NCBI RefSeq assembly: GCF_019084545.1
Contig: NZ_JAHREP010000014.1
Location: 87,051-147,652 of the forward strand
Direction of reading: 5' to 3'
DNA from: Marinobacterium ramblicola
GTDB taxonomy: Bacteria; Pseudomonadota; Gammaproteobacteria; Pseudomonadales; Balneatricaceae
Length of the DNA stretch: 60,602 nt
Shown here one piece after another: positions 8,946-19,228 of the stretch (position 1 is the stretch's first letter; the number at the start of each line of letters is the position of its first letter). The notes beneath the pieces are model-generated. The model did no database searches and was not told where the DNA came from. It worked only from the letters and a program-made list of their open reading frames with translations. The translations under genes were made by a program, and so were the position numbers.

Positions 8946-9272
8946 TCAGCTAAACAGGGACTCGATCGCGAGCATGCCCTTGGCAACGCGCTCGGCATCA
9001 ACCTTGTATTCTCCACTTTCGATGGCGCTTTTCAGTTCAGCCACGCGGTCGCTGTTAACCTCGGGCTCGTCATCGCTGTTCTGTATGGCGTTGTGAATCG
9101 CCAGTGCTGCATCGCTGATCTTGACGGTGTCACTGTTACCGGGACCGGCCGATGGCTGAGCGCTGCCACCACTGCCGGTAGCGGCGGTGTTATTCTGCTG
9201 CTCATGGTTAACCCGATTGTTACGCGTCACACCCGTCTGGGTAGAGCCAACACCGGGAAGATCAATAGCCAT
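8946..9272 (-). CDS. flgM: Anti-sigma-28 factor FlgM
   Basis: FlgM binds sigma-28 (FliA) and holds it inactive until the hook-basal body is complete, when FlgM is exported. The 108-residue product has the family look: a disordered Asn/Gly/Ser-rich N-terminal half and a conserved C-terminal half (DTVKISDAAL, RVAELKSAIESGEYKVD) that contacts sigma. I chose the ATG at 9272 because GAGG stands eight bases upstream; an in-frame GTG directly before it is less likely. A strong sigma-28 promoter lies upstream, giving the usual self-limiting loop. Confidence 0.93.
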   Translation of the reverse strand: MAIDLPGVGSTQTGVTRNNRVNHEQQNNTAATGSGGSAQPSAGPGNSDTVKISDAALAIHNAIQNSDDEPEVNSDRVAELKSAIESGEYKVDAERVAKGMLAIESLFS

Positions 9273-9303
9273 CACATATACCTCTTAGCTGTTACGGGTA
9301 AGG

Positions 9304-9330
9304 GTATCGGTCTGTATTCGGAAAACTTTA
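9304..9330 (-). promoter_or_regulatory. Sigma-28 (FliA) promoter of flgMN
   Basis: On the minus strand TAAAGTTT is a perfect -35. After 11 bases it is followed by ACCGATAC, which matches six of eight bases of the -10 consensus GCCGATAA. It lies about 32 bases before the flgM start codon. Confidence 0.9.
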
Positions 9331-9431
9331 GGGTAACTGATGAATTTTTTTGGCCTACCAGTACCGAGTACTGCCATCAGTATAATGTTTCCTTGGAAGG
9401 CTGGCCAAGGTGTGTCGTATGACGCGGGCGT

Positions 9432-10139
9432 TCAGTATAGCGTCACCACACCGGGAGCCGTAATCGTGCCCCGCACCTGGCGCCCGGAGCGACTGTTTTG
9501 TACATCGATCTGTTCGTTCAGTCGGCCATCCTCAAGCGCGATTGCGTCGGTGCGAATGAGCAGCGCTCCTTTGCGTACCTCGAGCGTTACCCGGTCACCG
9601 CGGCGCACCGCCAATGAGGGTTCCAGTACCCGTGCGGTGATGATCTCGCCATTGTTAATGGAGACCCGTGCTGTTTTGCCAACGACATCCTGCAGTCGGG
9701 TGTAATATCCACCGCTCAGGCGTGTAATATTCTGTTCGCTCAGGGCCAGTGCATCGCCGCTGATTCGGCTATCCCGGGTAATGGGTCGTCTGGCTGTTAC
9801 CACTGCGATAAACTGCTGTACTCTGGCGGTAACGAAAATGCTCCAGGGCCTTGGGGTCGCGCAGCTGACCTTGGCGGTAACCCGCTCGCCGCCGCTGAAG
9901 GGGAGTTCGATCTGCAGCGTTGACCGGCAGGGCGTTAAAGAAAGTGTGCGGTTTATAGGGTTTACTGTTACGTTTACGCGACTCTCTGGTACTCTAGTCT
10001 CAAAATGCTGACGGATAGTCGACTCGACTTGTCTCTCTATGTCAGAGTTGGGCGGTTCGGCGGCCAGAAGTGCGCGGGCGGGAACGGCCAGTGTGATGGC
10101 CAGTAGTACGCACGAAACGATAAATTTGAGGAAGTTCAC
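9432..10139 (-). CDS. flgA: Flagellar P-ring assembly chaperone FlgA
   Basis: FlgA is a periplasmic chaperone for assembly of FlgI into the P ring. The C-terminal SAF-like domain is visible (ITRDSRISGDALALSEQNIT, then YYTRLQDVVGKTARVSINNG and VRRGDRVTLEV). I place the start at GTG 10139: an AGGA lies seven bases upstream and the product then opens with a classic Sec signal (NFLKFIVSCVLLAITLAVPARA). A longer reading frame reaches 10211, with an ATG at 10178, but it would overlap the leader of divergent cheV. About 235 residues, normal for FlgA. Confidence 0.9.
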   Translation of the reverse strand: MNFLKFIVSCVLLAITLAVPARALLAAEPPNSDIERQVESTIRQHFETRVPESRVNVTVNPINRTLSLTPCRSTLQIELPFSGGERVTAKVSCATPRPWSIFVTARVQQFIAVVTARRPITRDSRISGDALALSEQNITRLSGGYYTRLQDVVGKTARVSINNGEIITARVLEPSLAVRRGDRVTLEVRKGALLIRTDAIALEDGRLNEQIDVQNSRSGRQVRGTITAPGVVTLY

Positions 10140-10209
10140 GCTGGAGTCCTGAAGCAGCAGGGCTTTGCGGTACGACATTACTACTCTGACCTCGGGGTTT
10201 GAAACGATC

Positions 10210-11147
10210 ATGTCAGGTATCTTGGATAGTGTAAACCTACGTACCCAGATGGTAGGGCAGAACCGGCTGGAGCTGCTGTTGTTTGGGCTGGAAACCTCTC
10301 AGCGCTATGGCATCAACGTGTTTAAGGTGCGTGAAGTGCTGCAGTGTCCTGAACTGACGGAGGTGCCCAGGTTGACCACCTCGGTCAAAGGGATGGCGCA
10401 CATTCGTGGGGAAACGATACCCGTACTGGATCTATCCGAAGCGATCGGGCGGCGTGCGATTCCCGCCGACGAGCAGCGCAAGTGCTTCCTGATCGTAGCG
10501 GAGTATAACCGCCGCACCCTGGCGTTTCTGGTACGCAAGGTGGATCGTATCTTCAATACCCAGTGGGATCAGATCATGCCGCCACCGGCGGAGATCGGTT
10601 CCGAGAACTACCTGACGGCGGTATTTGAGCTGGATGGCAAGTTGGTCGAGATTCTCGACGTGGAACAGATTCTGGCCGACCTCTACCCGATGGCGACCGA
10701 TGTCAGCGAGGATGTGGCGGACAAGTCGGTGCGTGAGCAGGCGCAACAGCATCATGTGCTGATCGTCGATGATTCGGCCGTCGCCCGTAACCAGATGCAG
10801 CGCTCGCTGGAAAGCCTCGGCTTGAAGGTGACTTCGGCCAACAACGGCAAGCAGGCCTGGGATCTGCTACGGGGCATGGCTGACAAGGGGATCGATGTCG
10901 AGAAAGCCTTCCTGATGGTGATCTCCGATATCGAGATGCCGGAGATGGACGGTTACACGCTAACGGCTATGATTCGTGAAGACACCCGGATGCAGCGTAT
11001 GCATGTGGTCTTGCATACCTCGCTTAGCGGCGGTTTCAACGTGTCGATGGTCAAAAAGGTCGGGGCTGATGGGTTCCTGGCCAAATTCAATCCAAATGAC
11101 CTGGCAACGGTAGTGGTTAATCGAATCAGCCAGGTTCGCGAGAGTCG

Positions 11148-11151
<4 letters not shown>
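10210..11151 (+). CDS. cheV: Chemotaxis coupling protein CheV (CheW-receiver fusion)
   Basis: CheV couples chemoreceptors to CheA and may act as a phosphate sink. The 313-residue protein has a CheW-like domain (about 14-165, IRGETIPVLDL near 65-75) and a C-terminal receiver. The receiver keeps the acidic pair D187/D188 in VLIVDDSA and the phosphoacceptor D240 in MVISDIEMPEMDG. The start ATG at 10210 gives the family N terminus MSGILDSVNLRTQ. An in-frame ATG 45 bases upstream is not needed. It overlaps cheR by four bases (ATGA), as in the Pseudomonas cheV-cheR pair. Confidence 0.95.
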
Positions 11152-12002
<851 letters not shown>

Positions 12003-12150
12003 CCGCTTACCCCGCTGTTTGCCGCCGCCTGCAAGTCAGGCGGCAACGGCACCTCCCCTTGCCGCCCGGGGCGGAATCAGTTTGCCGCTTTCACTTTCCG
12101 TCGAGTAGTCCTGCGTCTTGTAGCCCTGTAACTGCGGCGTTTGGGTTTGA

Positions 12151-12166
12151 TGGCACAGGCTTTGCT
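12151..12166 (+). promoter_or_regulatory. Sigma-54 promoter of flgBCDE
   Basis: TGGCACAGGCTTTGCT has the exact GG-N10-GC spacing and matches the consensus at both -24 (TGGCAC) and -12 (TTGC). The flgB start is about 35 bases downstream. In polar flagellar systems this class of promoter is activated by FleQ or FleR, both encoded later in this window. Confidence 0.95.
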
Positions 12167-12199
12167 TAATTCCTGGCAGAAGGGAAGAGGAGCGATTGA

Positions 12200-12598
12200 A
12201 TGGCCATCAGTTTTGAATCCGCATTGGGTATCCACGACGACGCACTGCTGTTGCGTGCCCGCCGCGCCGAAGTGTTGGCCAATAATATCGCCAATGCCGA
12301 TACGCCGGGATTCAAGGCGCGAGATATCGATTTTGCCGCCGTATTGCGTGGTGAGCAGGATCAGCTCTCCACTGAGCCGGCACAGACCCAGGCTGGGCAT
12401 GTCGGCGAGTTCATTGAGCCGGATTTCGCAGCAGAACTGATGTTCCGGACGCCTTCTCAGCCCTCGGTCGATGGTAATACGGTTGAAGTACAAGAGGAGA
12501 TGGCGCGTTACAGTGACAACGCCATCCGGTATCAGAGCTCTTTCACGATGCTGAACAGCAAGTTCAAAGGGTTGGTAAGTGCAATTAAGGGTGAGTAA
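12200..12598 (+). CDS. flgB: Flagellar proximal rod protein FlgB
   Basis: FlgB forms part of the proximal rod across the periplasm and is exported by the flagellar type III apparatus without a cleaved signal. The 132-residue product has the rod-protein signature near the N terminus (LANNIANADTPGFKARDIDF) and an amphipathic C terminus (YQSSFTMLNSKFKGL). A GAAGAGGAGCG Shine-Dalgarno region precedes the ATG. It is the first gene after the sigma-54 promoter, with flgC two bases downstream. Confidence 0.96.
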   Translation: MAISFESALGIHDDALLLRARRAEVLANNIANADTPGFKARDIDFAAVLRGEQDQLSTEPAQTQAGHVGEFIEPDFAAELMFRTPSQPSVDGNTVEVQEEMARYSDNAIRYQSSFTMLNSKFKGLVSAIKGE

Positions 12599-12600
12599 CG

Positions 12601-13035
12601 ATGTCGCTGTCTAACGTGTTTGGAATCGCGGGTTCGGCCATGAATGCCCAGAGCATTCGCTTGAACACCACTGCCAGTAACTTGGCTAACGCTGACAGTG
12701 TCAGTTCCAGCGAGGGAGATACCTATCGCGCACGTAAGCCAATATTCACCGTGCAGATGCCGGCGGAGGCGGATTATGACGCGATAGGTTCCGGCCAGGT
12801 GCCGGGCCAGGGTGTCAGGGTCAGCGATATTGTCGAGAGCGACGCGCCTCTGCGCATGGCGTACGAACCCAGTCATCCGATGGCCGATGAGAACGGCTAT
12901 GTCTACTATCCGAATGTAAATGTGGTCGAAGAGATGGCCGATATGATCTCCGCCTCCCGCTCTTTCCAGATCAACGCGGAGATCATGAATACTGCCAAGC
13001 AGATGCTGCAGCGTACGCTGTCGCTTGGCCAGTGA
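12601..13035 (+). CDS. flgC: Flagellar proximal rod protein FlgC
   Basis: FlgC is the second proximal rod subunit. The 144-residue product carries the N-terminal axial-protein motif (RLNTTASNLANADSVSSSEG) and the C-terminal heptad segment (VNVVEEMADMISASRSFQ), which pack in the rod core. Length is typical. It follows flgB by two bases and precedes flgD, so it is expressed with them from the sigma-54 promoter before flgB. Confidence 0.96.
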   Translation: MSLSNVFGIAGSAMNAQSIRLNTTASNLANADSVSSSEGDTYRARKPIFTVQMPAEADYDAIGSGQVPGQGVRVSDIVESDAPLRMAYEPSHPMADENGYVYYPNVNVVEEMADMISASRSFQINAEIMNTAKQMLQRTLSLGQ

Positions 13036-13058
13036 TTGAGGCATGAGAGGTAAGTGCC

Positions 13059-13748
13059 ATGAGTACTGTTAACGGTACCAATAATAGCCAGAATATTTAC
13101 GAAACGATCAATCAGCAAAATCAGCAGAACTCGACGTCGAAGACCAGCCAGGCCGCTGAAGACAGTCAGATGTTCATGAAGCTGATGATCGCTCAGTTGC
13201 AGAACCAGGATCCGACGAGTCCTGCCGATACCGCGGATTTCATGCAGCAGATCGCGACCATGAGCCAGGTCGAGAGCATCAATCAGCTTGTTGGCACGGT
13301 GGAGGATATGAGTGCATCCCTGCTCAGCAGTCAGACTGCGCTGCAGGCCTCATCCATGGTCGGGCAGCGGGCCTATGTGAATACCAATATCGCGCAACTG
13401 CACCAGGAACAGGGCTATGTGGATGGCCTGGTCAGCCTGGAAAACAGTGCCAGTGATGTGCGGATCACCATCTACGATGGTAGCGGCAACATGGTCGATG
13501 AAGTGAGCATGGGGGCGCAGCCTCCTGGAGATCACAACTTCGTCTGGCAGGCCGGTGAGGGTGTGCCTCCGGGCAACTATCGGATAGTGGCAGAAGTACC
13601 CAGTGGTTCCGACGGCCAATATGAAGAGGTCGCGACCTACATGGGCTTCAATATCAACAGCGTCACGCTCGGACAGAACGGTATTGGTATGAAGGTGAAC
13701 ACCAATATCGGTTCCATCGACATGAGTGAAGTGAAACAGCTCGGTTAA
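13059..13748 (+). CDS. flgD: Hook capping / scaffold protein FlgD
   Basis: FlgD caps the growing hook and is needed for FlgE polymerisation; it is absent from the finished organelle. The 229-residue product has the conserved N-terminal export region (MFMKLMIAQLQNQDPTSPAD, then TADFMQQIATMSQVE), a Tudor-like segment around residues 100-125 and an Ig-like FlgD fold (VRITIYDGSGNMVDEVSMG, then GNYRIVAEV). The Gln/Asn/Ser-rich first 30 residues are usual. It is the third gene in flgBCDE. Confidence 0.95.
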   Translation: MSTVNGTNNSQNIYETINQQNQQNSTSKTSQAAEDSQMFMKLMIAQLQNQDPTSPADTADFMQQIATMSQVESINQLVGTVEDMSASLLSSQTALQASSMVGQRAYVNTNIAQLHQEQGYVDGLVSLENSASDVRITIYDGSGNMVDEVSMGAQPPGDHNFVWQAGEGVPPGNYRIVAEVPSGSDGQYEEVATYMGFNINSVTLGQNGIGMKVNTNIGSIDMSEVKQLG

Positions 13749-13760
13749 TCAGGGGGAAAT

Positions 13761-15740
13761 ATGGCAGGTTTCAGCACTGCGGTTACAGGCCTGAAGGCAT
13801 CCACTACCATGCTGGATGTGGCCGGTAACAACATCGCAAACTCAAGTACCATTGGCTTTAAAGCCTCCCGTACCGAGTTCGGTGATATCTATGCGACGTC
13901 GGTGGTCGGCGCAGGTTCGGCCAACGTCGCCGGTTCCGGCGTCACCGTGACCGATATCGCCCAGGATTTCAAAGCGGGTACCATCGAGTTCACCAACAAC
14001 AACCTGGATCTGGCGATCAACGGTTCGGGTTTCTTCCAGCTGGATGATGGTCAGGGTGGCGTAACCTATACCCGGGCAGGCGCGTTTGAACTGGATAAAG
14101 AGGGATTTATCGTCTCCAAGACCGGAAAGTACCTGCAGGGCTACGGTTTGGATGAGGATGGCAACCGTCTGCCGATCGGTAACCTGGCGGTAACGCAGAA
14201 GGAAAGCCCGCCGAAAGCGACTGAAAGTATCGATCTGTCGTTCAACATCGATTCACGTAAAGACGCGGCCGAACTCTTGCCGACCTACGACAAGGACGAG
14301 CCCGGCTCGTTTACCTATACGACCACGGTGCGTACCTTCGACAGTCTGGGTAACGAGCATACGATCAAGTTCAACCTCGCCGAGCAGCGCCCGGTGAGGG
14401 AGCAGTTTGAATACGATGTGTCCGGCGATGCCGATGGTACTGTGTATATTTCGGGGCTGCCCCTTGATGCATCGACGGATTTCAGCGTCGCCAGCTACGC
14501 TGATTACTCCACCTTTGCGGCGGCGAATCCGGCGCTTTCGGCCCAGCTTGATGATATCGCTGCACGGGATCCTCGAATCGACAAGGAGTCGTTTGCATTA
14601 TCCGGCGGTACACTGACCTTCGAAACCTTCGCGCAGTACACCGACTCCGGCGATATGGTGGTAACGGATGTGGATCCGCTGCTGACCACGGCAGTCAGCT
14701 ACGACCGCCAGAACGCCTCGACGCCGACACGCGCAGCCAACGAAGTCAGAACCTACACCATTGACGAGACGGCAGGCGATAGCACCGTCGAAATTGGCGG
14801 CGTGACGATCAACGTCGCAGGTCTGTCAACGAAGAAGGATATCGCGGAAACCATCGAGGGGCGCGAAGCGGAGATCATCGATCGTAATCCGGCGATCGAG
14901 TCCGTTCAGGCGGTGCTGGAGGGTGGTGAGTACAAGCTGCAGATCACCTTCAAGGCCGACGAAGGCAATGTCGATGATGCCGACTATCAGCCGACCTCGG
15001 TGGCGGGCACTCTCGCCTTGGAAAGTACAGCCGAAGGTGACAACTCCTATCTCGGTGTGTATCGGATGTATGCCTACCTCAACGGCGAAGAGCAGCTGGA
15101 TATCGGCAAGCTGAAAGATTGGGGTGAGGCCGGTGGCGGTCCCGCCGTTAGCGGTGGCGGCGGCGAAACCGAAGAGGGGCCGATCCTGGTCGAGTTCAAC
15201 CCGACCAACGGTCTGCTGAGCGGCATTAATGGCTTGAACTTCTCGGCCGGCGGGCAGGTGCCTTCAATCACCATTGCCGGTGCTGACCCCGCCAACCCGT
15301 TGACTACCATCGATCTGGACCTGAGCAACAGTACCCAGTTCGCCTCGGCTTCGATCGTCAAGAGTCAGCTGCAGGATGGTTATACCAAGGGTGACCTGAT
15401 CGGCGTGACCTTCGCCAGCACCGGTGAAATGGTGGCATCGTTCAGTAACGGCCAGAACCAGTCACTGGGGGTGGTCGCGGTGGCGACGTTTGAAAACCAG
15501 GCCGGTTTGCAGCCTAATGGCGATACCGAGTGGGCGGCGACGCTGACCTCCGGCGATGCCATCTTGAACCCGCCGGGTACCGGTTTGAACGGTACCCTGC
15601 GTTCAGCGGCACTGGAGGCGTCCAACGTCGATCTGTCCGCCGAGCTGGTCAAGTTGATCGAGGGGCAGCGCAATTTCCAGGCGAACTCCAAGACTCTGGA
15701 AACCCTGAACACCGTGACGCAGGCGATACTGCAGATTTAA
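13761..15740 (+). CDS. flgE: Flagellar hook protein FlgE (long form)
   Basis: FlgE builds the hook, the universal joint between rod and filament. The N terminus (GLKASTTMLDVAGNNIANSS) and C terminus (LVKLIEGQRNFQANSKTLET) are standard axial-protein signatures. At 659 residues it is much longer than the roughly 400 of enteric FlgE. The extra length is in the surface-exposed middle (about residues 210-480). This includes a stretch resembling flagellin/hook IN motifs (VEIGGVTINVAG, then YKLQITFKADEG) and a glycine-rich loop near 460-470. It is the last gene of the flgBCDE unit, followed by a terminator. Confidence 0.96.
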   Translation: MAGFSTAVTGLKASTTMLDVAGNNIANSSTIGFKASRTEFGDIYATSVVGAGSANVAGSGVTVTDIAQDFKAGTIEFTNNNLDLAINGSGFFQLDDGQGGVTYTRAGAFELDKEGFIVSKTGKYLQGYGLDEDGNRLPIGNLAVTQKESPPKATESIDLSFNIDSRKDAAELLPTYDKDEPGSFTYTTTVRTFDSLGNEHTIKFNLAEQRPVREQFEYDVSGDADGTVYISGLPLDASTDFSVASYADYSTFAAANPALSAQLDDIAARDPRIDKESFALSGGTLTFETFAQYTDSGDMVVTDVDPLLTTAVSYDRQNASTPTRAANEVRTYTIDETAGDSTVEIGGVTINVAGLSTKKDIAETIEGREAEIIDRNPAIESVQAVLEGGEYKLQITFKADEGNVDDADYQPTSVAGTLALESTAEGDNSYLGVYRMYAYLNGEEQLDIGKLKDWGEAGGGPAVSGGGGETEEGPILVEFNPTNGLLSGINGLNFSAGGQVPSITIAGADPANPLTTIDLDLSNSTQFASASIVKSQLQDGYTKGDLIGVTFASTGEMVASFSNGQNQSLGVVAVATFENQAGLQPNGDTEWAATLTSGDAILNPPGTGLNGTLRSAALEASNVDLSAELVKLIEGQRNFQANSKTLETLNTVTQAILQI

Positions 15741-15769
15741 CGGCTTTTTTCTCCAGGTTCTAGAAGTAA

Positions 15770-15801
15770 AGGCGATGTCCCCTAAGGGACGTCGCCTTTT
15801 T
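15770..15801 (+). terminator. Rho-independent terminator after flgE
   Basis: AGGCGATGTCCC pairs with GGGACGTCGCCT (one G-T pair) around CTAA and is followed by TTTTT. It ends the flgBCDE unit just before the next sigma-54 promoter. Confidence 0.9.
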
Positions 15802-15809
15802 GCATTCTA

Positions 15810-15825
15810 TGGCACGGCGATTGCT
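15810..15825 (+). promoter_or_regulatory. Sigma-54 promoter of flgFGHIJ
   Basis: TGGCACGGCGATTGCT is a full match to the -24/-12 consensus (TGGCACG-N4-TTGC). It lies just after the flgE terminator and about 54 bases before the flgF start, so it opens a second rod/ring operon. Confidence 0.96.
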
Positions 15826-15878
15826 TTAATCAGGTATGGATCGCTAAAAGCGGCAATCTTTTTCCTGATGGAGCTGTT

Positions 15879-16622
15879 ATGGATAAGTTGTTGTACGTGT
15901 CGATGACTGGTGCGCGCGAGAACATGGTCGCGCAGCGCGTGCATGCCAACAACCTTGCCAATGTGACGACGACCGGATTCAAGACCGATCTGGAACAGGC
16001 CCGCGCCATGCGCGTGATGGGTGAGGGTTACGCCTCCCGTGTCTATGCCATGAGCGAGCGGCCGGCCACCGATACTACTGCCGGTACGCTCATTGCTACG
16101 GGGCGCGATCTGGATGTGGCAATCGATGGCGAGGGCTGGATTGCGGTCGTCGGACCGGACGGACGGGAAGCCTATACCCGTGGCGGCGAGCTGCAGATCA
16201 ATGCCGCCGATCAGCTGGTAACTGGCAGCGGATTGCCGGTCATGGGCAACGGTGGCATACCGATCGTGATACCGCCGTCCGATAAGGTCGATATCGCCTC
16301 CGATGGCACGATAACGATCCGTCCGCAGGGGGATCAGGCGGCAGAACTCGCGCAGATCGACAGGATCAAGCTGGTGCGCCCTGAACCCGGACAGTTGTTC
16401 AAGGGGGAGGATGGTTTGATGCATGCCGACAACAACCAGACCCTGCCGATCGACCTGAATGTACAGTTACGTTCGGGCTATCTGGAATCGAGCAACGTCA
16501 ATGCGGTGGCAGAGATGACATCGATCATCAGCCTGGCGCGTCAATTCGAGGTGCAGGTGAAGATGATGAAAACTGCGGAAGAGAATTCAACAGCAGCTGC
16601 GCGCATCTTGCAGCTGAGCTGA
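15879..16622 (+). CDS. flgF: Flagellar proximal rod protein FlgF
   Basis: FlgF is a rod protein between the FlgB/FlgC section and the distal rod. The 247-residue product has the axial N terminus (VHANNLANVTTTGFKTDLEQ), the central hook-like domain (DGEGWIAVVGPDGREAYTRG) and the C-terminal segment (GYLESSNVNAVAEM). It begins the second rod/ring operon behind its own sigma-54 promoter and ends 15 bases before flgG. Confidence 0.96.
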   Translation: MDKLLYVSMTGARENMVAQRVHANNLANVTTTGFKTDLEQARAMRVMGEGYASRVYAMSERPATDTTAGTLIATGRDLDVAIDGEGWIAVVGPDGREAYTRGGELQINAADQLVTGSGLPVMGNGGIPIVIPPSDKVDIASDGTITIRPQGDQAAELAQIDRIKLVRPEPGQLFKGEDGLMHADNNQTLPIDLNVQLRSGYLESSNVNAVAEMTSIISLARQFEVQVKMMKTAEENSTAAARILQLS

Positions 16623-16637
16623 TAGGAGGAGACCGGA

Positions 16638-17423
16638 ATGCAAGGTGCACTGCATGTCGCCAAGACAGGGCTTAGCGCCCAGGATACTCAGCTCAAGGTT
16701 ATTTCGAATAACCTGGCTAACGTCAGTACGGTTGGGTTCAAGAAAGACCGCGCCGTTTTCGAGGATCTTCTGTACCAGGTTCGCCGTCAGCCCGGCGCCG
16801 ATACCGCGGCCGATTCCCAGCTCCCTTCGGGTCTGCAACTGGGTAATGGGGTGCGTACCGTTGGCACACAGAAACTGTTCGAAGAGGGCGAGTTTCAGGT
16901 TACCGGCGAGTCGTTCGACGTTGCTATCAACGGCAAGGGGTTCTTGCAGATACGGCAGCCGAATGGCGATATCGCCTACACCCGTAATGGGCAGCTGCAC
17001 CTGGATGGCGAAGGACGTCTGGTCACCGCCGAAGGTTACTCGCTCGAACCGGAAATCACCCTGCCCGACGGCGTGCTGTCCATGTCCATCTCCAATGATG
17101 GCCGGGTAGAGGTCGTGGTTTCAGGCGATCCCAATCCGCAGGAGGTGGGTCAGCTGGAGCTGGCCAACTTCGTAAACCCTCAGGGGCTGCAGGCGATAGG
17201 CCAGAACCTCTATCTGGAAACGGCGGCCAGCGGTGCCCCCCAGCAGGCGGTGCCCGGGGAAGAGGGTACCGGCTTCCTGCTCCAGGGGATGCTGGAAGGC
17301 TCCAACGTGAATGCCGTTGAGGAGCTGGTCAACATGATCACCACTCAGCGGGCATATGAGATAAATTCGAAAGTGATCTCGACGGCAGACCAGATGCTGT
17401 CGTTCGTCACTCAGCAGCTGTAA
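16638..17423 (+). CDS. flgG: Flagellar distal rod protein FlgG
   Basis: FlgG forms the long distal rod that passes through the P and L rings. The 261-residue product is near the standard size and shows all family signatures: LKVISNNLANVSTVGFKKDR near the N terminus, INGKGFLQIRQPNGDIAYTR in the middle and EGSNVNAVEELVNMITTQRA at the C terminus. An AGGAGG Shine-Dalgarno sequence stands in the 15-base gap after flgF. Confidence 0.97.
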   Translation: MQGALHVAKTGLSAQDTQLKVISNNLANVSTVGFKKDRAVFEDLLYQVRRQPGADTAADSQLPSGLQLGNGVRTVGTQKLFEEGEFQVTGESFDVAINGKGFLQIRQPNGDIAYTRNGQLHLDGEGRLVTAEGYSLEPEITLPDGVLSMSISNDGRVEVVVSGDPNPQEVGQLELANFVNPQGLQAIGQNLYLETAASGAPQQAVPGEEGTGFLLQGMLEGSNVNAVEELVNMITTQRAYEINSKVISTADQMLSFVTQQL

Positions 17424-17443
17424 CGGTAAGCGGGAGAAAGTAG

Positions 17444-18121
17444 ATGAGCATTAAGGGGTGGGTCGCTGCTGTTGCCTGTGCAATGTCGCTGACCGGGTGC
17501 GTCAATTCGCCGCCCAAGCCGGACAACCCCTACTATGCCCCTGTGCCGGTAACGCCTGTGCCCAATACTCAGCCGTCAACCGGTTCGATCTATAACGCGG
17601 CGACCTCGATGAATCTTTATGGTGACGGGCGTGCCTACCGGGTAGGCGATATCATCACCGTTGAGCTGGAGGAGAGCACCCAGTCCACCAAATCGAGCAA
17701 GACCTCGGTGGACAAATCCAGCAATACCGATGTGGGCGTCGGCTCTGTGATGGGACAAAATCTATCCTTGTTCGGTAACCCCCTGTCAGCGTCACTTGGC
17801 AGTAACCACGCCTTTGAGGGAGATGGCAGTTCCGATATGAGCAATAGCCTGACCGGCAGCATTACCGTGACGGTGCATGAGGTGAGGCCGAACGGCAACC
17901 TGCTCGTGCGGGGCGAAAAGTGGCTGACCCTGAACCAGGGCGATGAGTATATTCGCATCAGCGGCTTGATCCGGCCTCAGGATATCGATCCGTCCAATAC
18001 CGTGATGTCGACAAAGCTGGCGGACGCGCGTATTACCTACAGCGGTACCGGCGCCGTGAATGACTCCAATGTCATGGGCTGGCTGGCTCGCTTCTTTATC
18101 AGCCCGCTATTTCCTTTCTGA
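17444..18121 (+). CDS. flgH: Flagellar L-ring lipoprotein FlgH
   Basis: FlgH forms the outer-membrane L ring around the rod. The 225-residue product starts with a lipoprotein signal peptide whose lipobox LTGC places the lipidated cysteine at C19. The mature part has family stretches [15 protein letters not shown] and [20 protein letters not shown]. It lies between flgG and flgI in the usual order, and its stop codon touches the longer possible flgI start. Confidence 0.96.
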   Translation: MSIKGWVAAVACAMSLTGCVNSPPKPDNPYYAPVPVTPVPNTQPSTGSIYNAATSMNLYGDGRAYRVGDIITVELEESTQSTKSSKTSVDKSSNTDVGVGSVMGQNLSLFGNPLSASLGSNHAFEGDGSSDMSNSLTGSITVTVHEVRPNGNLLVRGEKWLTLNQGDEYIRISGLIRPQDIDPSNTVMSTKLADARITYSGTGAVNDSNVMGWLARFFISPLFPF

Positions 18122-18132
18122 TGGTGAGCAAC

Positions 18133-19227
18133 ATGAAAACGGTCATCACGCTATTAATGCTTTGTACGCTGTTCGTCAGTCCGGTGCAGGCGGAGCGGCT
18201 CAAGGATATTACGACGGTGTCGGGTGTCCGCAGTAACCAGTTGGTGGGCTACGGTCTGGTTGTAGGTTTGGATGGTACGGGTGATGGTACCGATTTCACC
18301 TCGCAGACCTTCCGTAACATGCTGAACAACTTTGGCGTGGCGATCCCGGCCAATGTGTCCCCCGAGTCGGACAATATCGCTGCGGTTGCGATCCATGCCG
18401 AACTGCCACCCTTTGCCAAGCCGGGGCAAAGTATCGATGTGACCGTTTCCGCGATCGGCGATGCCAAGAGTCTGCGTGGTGGCAGCCTTCTGATGGCGCC
18501 GCTCAAGGGTGCAGATGGCCAGGTCTACGCCATCGCTCAGGGTAACCTCGTGGTCTCCGGATTTGGTGTCAGCGGTGATGACGGCTCGCGCCTATCGCTG
18601 AACATTCCCAGTGTCGGTCGCATCCCCAACGGAGCCAGCGTCGAGCGTGCGGTGCCCAACGCCTTCTCTCAGGGCGACTCGCTGGTGTTGAACCTGAACA
18701 ATCCGGATTTCACCACGGCCCGTCGCGTTGCCGAGCAGATAAACGGATTGCTCGGACCCGATGTGGCACGTGCGCTTGATGCAACCTCTATCCGCGTCAG
18801 CGCGCCGCGTGATCCGTCCCAGCGTGTCTCCTACCTGTCGGTGCTGGAGAACCTGAGCGTGGATCCGGGCAAGGAGGTAGCGAAGGTGATCATCAACTCG
18901 CGCACCGGCACCATCATCATCGGCGAGAATGTGCGGGTGTCGCCGGTCGCCATAACCCATGGCGGTCTGACGGTCGCCATAAGCGAAGCGCCAGAAGTGT
19001 CCCAGCCGGATACCCCATTGGCCGGTGGCCAGACCGTGGTGACGCCGCGGACCGGTATCCAGGTTGATGAGGGCTCGGGGCATATGTTTGAGTTCAACAC
19101 CGGTACATCGCTGCGTGATCTGGTGGAGGCGGTCAATCAGGTGGGCGTTGCACCGGGGGACCTGATGGCGATTCTGGAAGCGCTCAAACAGGCTGGCGCA
19201 CTGAAAGCCGAGCTGGTGGTGATCTGA
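18133..19227 (+). CDS. flgI: Flagellar P-ring protein FlgI
   Basis: FlgI polymerises into the periplasmic P ring with help from FlgA. I chose the ATG at 18133 because GGTGAG stands just upstream and the product then begins with a compact Sec signal ([20 protein letters not shown]). An ATG at 18121, overlapping the flgH stop, adds four residues and cannot be excluded. The mature protein shows [20 protein letters not shown] and the C-terminal [20 protein letters not shown], both typical. About 364 residues, normal length. Confidence 0.96.
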   Translation: MKTVITLLMLCTLFVSPVQAERLKDITTVSGVRSNQLVGYGLVVGLDGTGDGTDFTSQTFRNMLNNFGVAIPANVSPESDNIAAVAIHAELPPFAKPGQSIDVTVSAIGDAKSLRGGSLLMAPLKGADGQVYAIAQGNLVVSGFGVSGDDGSRLSLNIPSVGRIPNGASVERAVPNAFSQGDSLVLNLNNPDFTTARRVAEQINGLLGPDVARALDATSIRVSAPRDPSQRVSYLSVLENLSVDPGKEVAKVIINSRTGTIIIGENVRVSPVAITHGGLTVAISEAPEVSQPDTPLAGGQTVVTPRTGIQVDEGSGHMFEFNTGTSLRDLVEAVNQVGVAPGDLMAILEALKQAGALKAELVVI

Positions 19228-19228
19228 T

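Noticed and set aside
12024-12044. GC-rich hairpin after cheR as a terminator
   Set aside because: GCCGCCTG/CAGGCGGC forms a good stem, but no T-run follows, so a Rho-independent terminator is not supported.
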